A stretch of 40,334 bases of DNA, taken from Phycisphaerae bacterium (lineage in GTDB: Bacteria > Planctomycetota > Phycisphaerae > Phycisphaerales > SM1A02). Position 1 is the stretch's first letter; each line of letters begins with the position of its first letter. This document shows, one piece after another, positions 1 to 5,916 of the stretch. The notes beneath the pieces are model-generated. The model saw only the letters and a program-made list of their open reading frames with translations, was not told where the DNA came from and did not search any database. The stretch lies in the NCBI GenBank assembly GCA_016873275.1, contig VGXO01000025.1, positions 1 through 40,334 on the forward strand, in the 5' to 3' direction. Both the position numbers and the translations under genes were made by a program.

Positions 1-42
1 TGCGCACCAACGTCCACCGTCCACACGCCGTCCACCTCCACT

Positions 43-71
43 GGGTCCACAGGGTCCACTGGGTCCACAGG
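43..71. repeat. 9-bp tandem repeat, three units (second copy at 253-281)
   Basis: Three consecutive units gggtccaca / gggtccact / gggtccaca lie inside the 210-bp duplication, and the identical triplet lies 210 bp downstream. Each unit contains a GTCCAC core also seen singly nearby. No function is inferred. Confidence 0.8.
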
Positions 72-167
72 CCACGCCCGTGTGCGCACCTCGACGGTCG
101 GCCAGGCGGCCGCCCGCGCCGTGTCCAGAGCCTCGCGAGACTCCCGAAGCACCAGCACCCGAACCCC

Positions 168-187
168 GCGCCTGCGGCCGCAGGCGC
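168..187. repeat. Perfect 20-bp palindrome (second copy at 513-532)
   Basis: GCGCCTGCGG is followed directly by its own reverse complement, and the same 20-bp palindrome ends the last 68-bp unit at 513-532. Intervening units have only the left half because the right half is replaced by the next unit. It could form a cruciform or an RNA hairpin. The copy at 513-532 lies about 23 bp beyond the stop of the minus-strand phosphoesterase gene, so it may act in its termination, but no T-tract follows. Confidence 0.75.
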
Positions 188-555
188 CGTGTCCGGACTC
201 TCGCGAGACGTGCGCACCAACGTCCACCGTCCACACGCCGTCCACCTCCACTGGGTCCACAGGGTCCACTGGGTCCACAGGCCACGCCCGTGTGCGCACC
301 TCGACGGTCGGCCAGGCGGCCGCCCGCGCCGTGTCCAAAGCCTCTCGAGACTCTCGAAGCACCAGCCCCCGAACCCCGCGCCTGCGGCCGCCCGCGCCGT
401 GTCCGAAGCCTCGCGAGACTCCCGAAGCACCAGCACCCGAACCCCGCGCCTGCGGCCATCCGCGCCGTGTCCAAAGCCTCTCGAGACTCCCGAAGCACCA
501 GCCCCCGAACACGCGCCTGCGGCCGCAGGCGCCCCTGCCGGCAAGGGGCACCTCC

Positions 556-1104
556 TCACGCCCCGATCGGTCGCGCCCGCAGCTCGGCAACGATCGTCGA
601 GAGCTCGAGCGGTCGAAAACCCCGCGCATCGACGCCGACGTCGGTGCTGCGACCCTCGTCCGGCATCGCGCCATGGGCGTGCCCGAAGAGGTGCACCGCG
701 CCCTGCAGGCGTCCCTGCCAGGTGCGGAGCGGGTAGTGGCAGAGGACGACCCGGAGCCCGTCCTCCTGCTTCCACGATCGGATCTCGTGGACCGCATCGA
801 AGATCCGGCGGAACTCCTTGCGGTCGATCGGATCGTGGTTCCCCGCGACGAGCTCGATCCGACCGCAGCGGAGTCGACCACGGACCTCCTCGGCTCGCGA
901 GACGAGGTCGCGCTTGGGTCGGCTCGGTCCGGTGAAGTCGCCGAGGTGGAGGAGGAGGTCGCGCTCGGTGACCACCTCGTTGATCGCCGCGATCATCGCC
1001 TCGTCCATCGCCGCGGCATCCGCGAAGGGTCGGCGGAAGAGCGAGATCGCCTCGGCATGCCCGAAGTGCGTGTCGGCGACGACGAAGGTGCGTGGGGGCG
1101 CCAT
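556..1104 (-). CDS. Metallophosphoesterase, small calcineurin-like type
   Basis: The 182-residue product shows the ordered metal-binding motifs of calcineurin-like phosphoesterases: DTHFGH near the N-terminus, HLGDF, GNHDP, CHYPLRTW and FGHAHG. These ligate two metal ions in this superfamily, and the DTHFGH form is typical of short proteins in it that lack a defined substrate. No signal peptide or membrane segment is seen, so it is probably cytoplasmic. The ATG at 1104 was chosen because the phosphoesterase fold begins immediately after it (MAPPRTFVVADTHFGH); the frame stays open upstream but with non-protein-like composition. It lies 37 bp downstream of the small membrane protein gene on the same strand and is probably the last gene of a three-gene operon. 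The substrate is unknown. Confidence 0.85.
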   Translation of the reverse strand: MAPPRTFVVADTHFGHAEAISLFRRPFADAAAMDEAMIAAINEVVTERDLLLHLGDFTGPSRPKRDLVSRAEEVRGRLRCGRIELVAGNHDPIDRKEFRRIFDAVHEIRSWKQEDGLRVVLCHYPLRTWQGRLQGAVHLFGHAHGAMPDEGRSTDVGVDARGFRPLELSTIVAELRARPIGA

Positions 1105-1141
1105 GGGTCGCTCGCGCGGCGTCGTGCGGGACGCCGGGGGA

Positions 1142-1423
1142 TCAGATCGGGGTGCGGACGCCCATCGCCCGCACCGCGCACCAGCCGACGAGCCCCTCGA
1201 AGAGCATGAACGCGCCGCCGCAGCACGCCGCGATGCCGCCGACGAGGAGCGCCGCGCCTCGGTCGGCGTCCTCCGGCGGAGCGCCGGCGTCCGGCTCCCC
1301 GCCGCCGAGGACGATCGGCGCGACGAGGAGCGCGACGCCCACGAGGAGCGTGATCGCGCCCGCGACCGTCCGGATCGCCCGTCCGCGGCGGTCGATGTTG
1401 CAGGCAAGCGCCACCGGCGTCAC
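1142..1423 (-). CDS. Small two-helix membrane protein, DUF2892-like
   Basis: The 93-residue product begins with a CNIDRRGRAIRT segment, then a hydrophobic helix (AGAITLLVGVALLVAPIVLG), a short acidic proline-rich loop, and a second hydrophobic stretch (AALLVGGIAACCGGAFMLF) ending in GWCAVRAMGVRTPI. A cysteine-asparagine start followed by two helices resembles the YgaP/DUF2892 membrane domain; this is a family-level guess from memory. The start is taken as GTG at 1423 because it overlaps the stop of the upstream SYLF gene in a GTGA arrangement typical of translational coupling. A GTG three codons further in (1414) is an alternative. Function unknown; probably an inner-membrane protein. Confidence 0.7.
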   Translation of the reverse strand: MTPVALACNIDRRGRAIRTVAGAITLLVGVALLVAPIVLGGGEPDAGAPPEDADRGAALLVGGIAACCGGAFMLFEGLVGWCAVRAMGVRTPI

Positions 1424-2118
1424 TCCGCGGCGGTCGAGGAGCCCTCGGATCCGTAGGCGTAGGCGCTGCCGCCCATCACCTCGTCGAGCGCCCGGGTGAA
1501 GGCGAGCGCGCCCGGCGGCGGCTTGACCGTGCCGGAGAGGATCGCCCGCGCATCGACGTCGCCGTAGACCTTCTGGTTGAGATTCCGGTCGATCGTCAGC
1601 CCCATGCCGCCGAGGCTCGCGCCGAGGTAGAGCCCGCCCGACTTCGCGTAGGTGTAGACGCTCGGCGCCGGAAGGTTCTGGTGGTTCGCCTCGGCGACCG
1701 CGGGACCCGCGACGACTCCCGCGCCCGCGAGCGGGTAGGCATCGCCCGAGAGCACGCGGTCGATCACCTGCTCGTCGTTGAGGACGAGGACCATCGAGCG
1801 CCCCTCGCCGCCGAGCTGCGGACCGATCGTGCCGGCGATGACCGACATCGCCAGCGGCGCCGACCATCGCCCGCCACCGAGGTTCCGCACCATCGTGCCG
1901 CCGCCGCCGGTGAAGCCGATGCCGACGCTCACGTTCACCACGTCGAGGACGAGGACCGCCTTCGACTCGCGGAGCACCGACGCGGGGATCGGCTTCTCGG
2001 CGACGGCGAGGTCGCGGACGATCGCGCGGTCGGTGGCGAGTCGGTCGTTGAGGTTGTCGGCGCAGCCGACGAGAAGACCGATCGAGGCGGTCACGATCAG
2101 GACGCTGGCGGTTCGCAT
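1420..2118 (-). CDS. SYLF (Ysc84/DUF500) domain lipoprotein
   Basis: The 232-residue protein opens with a lipoprotein signal peptide (IGLLVGC lipobox, about residue 20) and continues with features of the SYLF/Ysc84 lipid-binding family: a hydrophobic VLVLDVVNVSVGIGFTGGGG strand, GRWSAPLAMSVIAGTIGPQLGGE, VLVLNDEQV, then AGPAVAE, YTYAKSGGLYLGASLGG and a YGD near the C-terminus. In bacteria these are exported or membrane-associated lipid-binding proteins of uncertain role. The ATG at 2118 is preferred over the one at 2124 because GGAGG lies 8 nt upstream of it but abuts the other. A -35/-10 pair (see promoter entry) precedes it. The gene heads an operon with the small membrane protein and the phosphoesterase. 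Confidence 0.85.
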   Translation of the reverse strand: MRTASVLIVTASIGLLVGCADNLNDRLATDRAIVRDLAVAEKPIPASVLRESKAVLVLDVVNVSVGIGFTGGGGTMVRNLGGGRWSAPLAMSVIAGTIGPQLGGEGRSMVLVLNDEQVIDRVLSGDAYPLAGAGVVAGPAVAEANHQNLPAPSVYTYAKSGGLYLGASLGGMGLTIDRNLNQKVYGDVDARAILSGTVKPPPGALAFTRALDEVMGGSAYAYGSEGSSTAAE

Positions 2119-2142
2119 GCGCATCTCCTCCGTGAGAAGCGG

Positions 2143-2171
2143 ACGCTACCGGCGCGGCGCGATCGCGGCAA
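2143..2171 (-). promoter_or_regulatory. Sigma-70-type promoter for the SYLF operon
   Basis: On the minus strand TTGCCG (2171-2166) and TAGCGT (2148-2143) are separated by exactly 17 bp. Expected initiation near 2136 gives a leader of about 18 nt containing the GGAGG ribosome-binding site. Confidence 0.6.
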
Positions 2172-2217
2172 CCGGCGCGGCGGACCCAGCGCCGCGGACC
2201 GCCCACGGGAACGGCTC

Positions 2218-3531
2218 CTAGAGGAACCGCCAGAAGAGCGCCTCGAGCACCTCCTGCCGACCCGAGGCGGCGGTCGGCTCGGGGCTCGCGCGAGCGTGCT
2301 CCCGGAGCCGCGCGAGGCTCGTCGCGCCCTCCTCGATCGACCGGCCGAGCGGTCCGTCCCACGCCGCGTAGCGATCCCGCACGAAGGCGGCGAGGCGACC
2401 GTCGCGGCGGATCGCCTCCGCGGCGAGGAGCCCCCGCGCGAAGGCGTCCATCCCGGCGACGTGGGCGTGCACGAGGTCGAGCGGGTCGAGCGATCCGCGG
2501 CGGCGCTTCGCGTCGAAGTTGAGCCCGCCGTCGCGGAAGCCGCCCGCGGCGAGCACCTCCAGCATCACCCGTGCCGCGAGGGCAGGGTCGGTCGGGAAGC
2601 GGTCGGTGTCCCAGCCGGCGTGCTCGTCGCCCATGTTGGCGTCGATCGAGCCGAGCGCGCCCGCCGCCGCGGCGACGCGGAGCTCGTGCTCCATCGAATG
2701 CCCGGCGAGCGTCGCGTGGTTGGTCTCGATGTTGAGGAGGAAGCGCCCGGCGAGCCCATGCTCGCGGAGGAAGGCGAGGCAGGTCGCCGCGTCGAAGTCG
2801 TACTGGTGGATCGAGGGCTCCTTCGGCTTCGGCTCGAGGTAGAGCGAGCCGCGGAAGCCGATCGAGTCGGCGTGCTCGGCGGCGAGGCGGAGGAACCGCG
2901 CGAGGTGCCGCTGCTCGCGGGCAAGGTCGGTGTTGAGGAGCGTCGAGTAGCCCTCGCGGCCGCCCCAGAAGACGTAGCCCGCCCCGCCGAGCCGGTGCGT
3001 CGCCTCCAGCGCGGTCGCGACCTGCGCGGCGGCGCGGGCGAAGACCTCCGGCGAGTCGCTCGTGGCGGCGCCGTGCACGTAGCGAGGGTGCGAGAAGAGG
3101 TTCGCGGTGCCCCAGAGCGGTCGGATGCCGGTCGACTTCTGGAGCCCCTCGGCGTGGGCGACCGCGGCGTCGAGGTGCCGCTCGCTCTCCGCGACGGTCG
3201 CGCCCTCGGGGGCGACGTCGCGGTCGTGGAAGCACCAGTGCCGGATCCCGAGGACGCCGATCAGCGAGAAGAAGGCGTCGAGCCGCGCCCGCGCGAGGTC
3301 GAGCGGATCGGCGAGCCCCGCCTCCCACGGCATCGCCGCGACCGGCTCGCCGAAGGGATCGCCGAGCCCGTTCCGCATCGTGTGCCAGAAGCACGCGGCG
3401 AAGCGGAGGTGGTCGCGCATCGGGCGACCCTCGACGAGGCGGTCTGCGTCGTAGAAGCGGAAGCAGAGCGGGTGGTCGCTCGAGGGACCCTCGAAGCGGA
3501 CGCGGGCGAGTCGGGCGAAGGGATCGCGCAT
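2218..3531 (-). CDS. xylA: Xylose isomerase
   Basis: The 437-residue product matches the long (E. coli-type) xylose isomerase along its whole length. Recognisable blocks are VRFEGPSSDHPLCFRFYD at the start, HLRFAACFWHT, the catalytic-histidine segment CFHDRDVAPEGA, LWGTANLFSHPRY, WGGREGYSTLLNTD, the metal-binding EPKPKEP, NIETNHATLAGH, DANMGDEHAGWDTDRFPTD and GGLNFDAKRRR. The enzyme interconverts D-xylose and D-xylulose (often also glucose and fructose) in the cytoplasm using divalent metal. No ribosome-binding site precedes the ATG; instead a TAGTCT box ends 7 nt upstream, suggesting a leaderless mRNA. No xylulokinase or sugar transporter is nearby, so it stands alone, divergent from mnmE. 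Confidence 0.95.
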   Translation of the reverse strand: MRDPFARLARVRFEGPSSDHPLCFRFYDADRLVEGRPMRDHLRFAACFWHTMRNGLGDPFGEPVAAMPWEAGLADPLDLARARLDAFFSLIGVLGIRHWCFHDRDVAPEGATVAESERHLDAAVAHAEGLQKSTGIRPLWGTANLFSHPRYVHGAATSDSPEVFARAAAQVATALEATHRLGGAGYVFWGGREGYSTLLNTDLAREQRHLARFLRLAAEHADSIGFRGSLYLEPKPKEPSIHQYDFDAATCLAFLREHGLAGRFLLNIETNHATLAGHSMEHELRVAAAAGALGSIDANMGDEHAGWDTDRFPTDPALAARVMLEVLAAGGFRDGGLNFDAKRRRGSLDPLDLVHAHVAGMDAFARGLLAAEAIRRDGRLAAFVRDRYAAWDGPLGRSIEEGATSLARLREHARASPEPTAASGRQEVLEALFWRFL

Positions 3532-3537
3532 GGGAGG

Positions 3538-3549
3538 CAGACTAGTCTG
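3538..3549. promoter_or_regulatory. Palindromic shared -10 box between xylA and mnmE
   Basis: CAGACTAGTCTG is a perfect 12-bp palindrome, so the same -10-like hexamer TAGTCT is read on both strands: 3543-3548 toward mnmE (28 nt before its ATG) and 3544-3539 toward xylA (7 nt before its ATG). No convincing -35 box was found on either side. Confidence 0.5.
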
Positions 3550-3576
3550 GGCGGGCGGGTCCGTGCCCGCCCCGTC

Positions 3577-4971
3577 ATGCACGAACGACTCGACGAAGCC
3601 GACATCGCCGCCGTCGCCTCGCCGCCCGACCGCGCGCCGCGCGGGCTGGTCCGGCTCTCGGGCGAGGGAGTCCTCGTGCTCCTCGACGCGGCGCTCGAGT
3701 CGCCCTGCCCGCGCCGCCGCGGCGTCTCGACGGCGAGGCTGCGCCCGATGGCGGCGCTCGGGGCGCCGCTGCCGGCGGTCCTCCTCGTGATGCCGTCGCC
3801 CGCGAGCTTCACCGGCGAGGACGCCGCGGAGCTGGCGATCCCGGGAAGCCCGTGGCTCCTCGGGGCGGTGGTCGATGGCTTGATCGAGCGGTCGCGGTCG
3901 ATCGGCGGCGACCTGCGGCGGGCGCATCCGGGTGAGTTCGCCGCGCGGGCATTCCTCCGCGGTCGGATCGACCTCTCCCGCGCCGAGGGCCTCGCCGCGT
4001 CGATCGCCGCGCGCACCGACGCGGAGCTCGCGGCGGCGCGGTCGCTGCGGGAGGGGGCTCTCGCGCGGGAGGGCGAGGCGGCGGCGGACGCGGTCGCGGC
4101 GCTCCTTGGGCTCCTCGAGGCGGGGATCGACTTCGCCGACGAGGAGGACGTGGTCGCGATCTCCGCGCGGGCGCTCGCCGAGGGGCTCGCCGCGACTCGG
4201 TCGCGCCTGCGGCACCTGATCGATCGATCGATCGGGCTTGAGTCAATCGGCGGAGCGCCGAGGGTCGTCCTCGCGGGTCCGCCGAACGCGGGGAAGAGCA
4301 GCCTCTTCAATGCGCTCCTCGGCACGCGGAGGACGGTGACCTCGCCCGTCGCGGGCACGACCCGCGACGCGGTCGTGGCGCGACTCCTCCTCGAGGGCGC
4401 TCCTGGCGCGATGGAGGCGGTGCTCGTCGAGCTCGTCGACCTCGCGGGCGAGGAGGAGCCACGTCCCGCCTCGACGATCGACGACGCGATGCAGCGCCGC
4501 GCCGCGGCGGAGCGGGCTCGCGCGACGGTGGTCCTTCGGTGTCATCCGCCGGAGGCGGGCGCGGCACGATCGGCGGAGGCGGGGGAGATCCTCGTCCTCA
4601 CGAAGAGCGACCTTGCCCGGGCGCCCGACGCGCCGGCGGGCGCGATCCGTGCAAGCGCCGCGACGGGGGAGGGTCTCGGGGAACTCCGGCGGGCGATCGC
4701 GGAGGCGGTGATCCACGGCGGGCTCGGCTCGTCTGGCGGCGCGGAGCTTGCGCTCTCCGAGCGGCACCGCGCGGCGATCTCCCGCGCCACGTCGCTCCTC
4801 GCCGAGGCGGAGGCGTTCGCGCGGGCGTCGGAGGGCGAGGCGCCGCGCGATGAGGAGCTCGTCGCGTCGCTGCTCCGCGAGGCGCTCGACGCGCTGGGCA
4901 CGATCGGCGGGCGCCTCGAGCCGGACGAGGTGCTCGGTCGCATCTTCGCCCGCTTCTGCATCGGGAAGTGA
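3577..4971 (+). CDS. mnmE: tRNA modification GTPase MnmE (TrmE), divergent
   Basis: The 464-residue protein has the three-part MnmE layout: an N-terminal tetrahydrofolate-binding-like domain (PSPASFTGEDAAEL, HPGEFAARAFLRGRIDLSRAEG), a helical region, an inserted GTPase domain with P-loop GPPNAGKSS, GTTRD and TKSD, and the diagnostic C-terminus RIFARFCIGK with its cysteine. With MnmG it installs the 5-carboxymethylaminomethyl-type modification on wobble U34 of certain tRNAs. The G3 motif reads DLAG rather than DTAG and the G4 lysine-aspartate motif is TKSD rather than NKxD, so the GTPase domain is divergent. The open frame extends far upstream but only as antisense shadow of xylA; the ATG at 3577 begins the homologous region. 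A GC-rich 7-bp hairpin (3553-3572) sits just before the start. Confidence 0.9.
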   Translation: MHERLDEADIAAVASPPDRAPRGLVRLSGEGVLVLLDAALESPCPRRRGVSTARLRPMAALGAPLPAVLLVMPSPASFTGEDAAELAIPGSPWLLGAVVDGLIERSRSIGGDLRRAHPGEFAARAFLRGRIDLSRAEGLAASIAARTDAELAAARSLREGALAREGEAAADAVAALLGLLEAGIDFADEEDVVAISARALAEGLAATRSRLRHLIDRSIGLESIGGAPRVVLAGPPNAGKSSLFNALLGTRRTVTSPVAGTTRDAVVARLLLEGAPGAMEAVLVELVDLAGEEEPRPASTIDDAMQRRAAAERARATVVLRCHPPEAGAARSAEAGEILVLTKSDLARAPDAPAGAIRASAATGEGLGELRRAIAEAVIHGGLGSSGGAELALSERHRAAISRATSLLAEAEAFARASEGEAPRDEELVASLLREALDALGTIGGRLEPDEVLGRIFARFCIGK

Positions 4972-5025
4972 GGGACTCCTCCTCGGCGTCTCCTCGGACC
5001 TTCGAGGTCTTGTCCGGCATCGAGT

Positions 5026-5062
5026 CCGGCGGCGTGATCCGCCGGGGATACAGTGTCGGCGG
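5026..5062 (+). promoter_or_regulatory. Promoter with overlapping inverted repeats (putative autoregulatory operator)
   Basis: The -10-like TACAGT (5049-5054) lies 11 nt before the nucleotidyltransferase ATG. It is embedded in three related half-sites: CCGGCGG (5026-5032) pairs with CCGCCGG (5039-5045) across 6 nt, and CCGCCG (5039-5044) also pairs with CGGCGG (5057-5062), exactly flanking the -10 box. Half-sites overlapping the core promoter are the usual layout of toxin-antitoxin operators, which supports autorepression as an inference. Confidence 0.5.
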
Positions 5063-5065
5063 ACC

Positions 5066-5617
5066 ATGAGGCTCGCGAGCATCGAGACCATCGCCCGGGC
5101 GCTGCATGCATCGGGAGTTCCCTTCATCGTCGTCGGAGGGCTGGCGGTCGTCGCCCACGGCTATGGACGCCAGACGCAGGATCTGGACCTGGTCGTGCCG
5201 CTCGACGCGGCGTCGGCGCCGCGGCTCTTCGAGGCGCTGGGCTCGATCGGATACGCGCCACGCATCCCGGTGACCGCCGCGCAGCTGGCGGATGAGGCGA
5301 CCCGCTCGCGCTGGATCGCCGAGCGCGGCATGACCGTGCTTGCGTTCCACAGCGAGGCGCATCGGGAGACGCCGATCGACGTCCTGGTGCGCGAGTCGTT
5401 CGACTTCACCTCCGAGCACGCGCAGGCGCGGGTCGCGGAGCTCTCGCCGGGCGTGACGGTCCGCATCCTCCGGCTGCCGACCCTCCTCCGCATGAAGGCG
5501 GACGCCGGTCGCCCGCAGGATCTGGCGGACGTCGCCGAGCTTCGCCGCATCCACGGACTCACGATGGATGGTCTCAAGAGGGAGGGACTCGAGGTGGAGG
5601 GACTCGAGGATGCCTGA
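5066..5617 (+). CDS. Nucleotidyltransferase-fold protein (MNT/AbiEii-like), putative toxin-antitoxin component
   Basis: The 183-residue protein carries the signature of small nucleotidyltransferases: VVGGLAVVAHGYGRQTQDLDLVV, with a GG turn followed by Asp-x-Asp (about residues 39 and 41), and a third acidic residue in the strand PIDVLVRESF (about residue 105). The C-terminal MKADAGRPQDLADVAEL segment is typical of the AbiEii/DUF6036-like group found as standalone genes or in toxin-antitoxin pairs. Members transfer a nucleotide to a partner protein or tRNA; the target here is unknown. The ATG at 5066 follows a TACAGT box inside a palindromic operator. The gene overlaps the next one by 8 bp, indicating coupled translation. 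A 15-bp-spaced duplication of ggagggactcgagg near its 3' end supplies the ribosome-binding site of the partner. Confidence 0.8.
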   Translation: MRLASIETIARALHASGVPFIVVGGLAVVAHGYGRQTQDLDLVVPLDAASAPRLFEALGSIGYAPRIPVTAAQLADEATRSRWIAERGMTVLAFHSEAHRETPIDVLVRESFDFTSEHAQARVAELSPGVTVRILRLPTLLRMKADAGRPQDLADVAELRRIHGLTMDGLKREGLEVEGLEDA

Positions 5618-5828
5618 GCGCGACGAGCCGACCCCGCGCGGCGCCGGGTCGCGCCCGCGGTCCCCCGAGCATCCCGTTCCGGAGGGCGAGATCGACTGGT
5701 CGCTCGCGACGTTCGATGGAGTGCGCCGCGCGCAGGAGCGGGAGTTCCTGCAGCTCTCCTTCCGCGAGAAGCTCATCCGCCTCGAGCAGATGGCGGAGGT
5801 GGCGGAGAGGCTTCGCCGGGGCGCGTGA
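5610..5828 (+). CDS. Small charged protein coupled to the nucleotidyltransferase
   Basis: The 72-residue product has a basic, proline-rich N-terminus (MPERDEPTPRGAGSRPRSPE), then an IDWSLATFDGVRRAQEREF segment and a predicted amphipathic helix (LSFREKLIRLEQMAEVAERL). From memory, short proteins with a W-x-L-x-T-x-x-G-x-R-R-x-Q motif often accompany small nucleotidyltransferases, but no name is assigned. The ATG at 5610 overlaps the upstream stop by 8 bp and GGAGG lies 9 nt before it. The pair is likely a two-gene module; this protein would be the antitoxin or the modified partner. It could alternatively be an unrelated regulatory peptide. Confidence 0.65.
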   Translation: MPERDEPTPRGAGSRPRSPEHPVPEGEIDWSLATFDGVRRAQEREFLQLSFREKLIRLEQMAEVAERLRRGA

Positions 5829-5866
5829 GGCGATCGGGGCGTCGCGGGGCGTCCGCGCGGCGGGCT

Positions 5867-5890
5867 TCATCGCCGGCGTCTCGGCGATGA
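5867..5890. terminator. Bidirectional terminator-like hairpin
   Basis: TCATCGCCG and CGGCGATGA form a perfect 9-bp stem with a 6-nt loop between the convergent small-protein gene and yidC. There is no long T-tract on either side, so intrinsic termination is only suggested. Confidence 0.4.
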
Positions 5891-5916
5891 GCGCGCCCGC
5901 GGCGCCGGGGAGGCGC

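Larger units (their letters stand above)
1..540. repeat. Tandem repeat block: 210-bp direct duplication with 68-bp sub-units
   Basis: Bases 1-210 recur from 211 onward. The match is exact through about 336 and then continues with scattered substitutions. From 115 the block is built of 68-bp units whose cgcgccgtgtcc cores begin at 115, 325, 393 and 461, with a partial unit at about 183. Because 68 is not a multiple of three, the repeat does not keep a reading frame and is unlikely to be coding, although open frames cross it by chance of composition. The array begins at the window edge, so its true length is unknown. Confidence 0.9.

Noticed and set aside
325-528. CRISPR-like array in the 68-bp repeats.
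   Set aside because: Units are contiguous without unique spacers and no cas genes are present.
82-1209. Open frames across the repeat block and the first phosphoesterase on the plus strand.
   Set aside because: The 68-bp units change frame, and the downstream part is antisense to a clear phosphoesterase.
1681-3576. Upstream extension of the mnmE frame to 1096 codons.
   Set aside because: This part is the antisense shadow of the SYLF and xylA genes; the MnmE homology begins at 3577.
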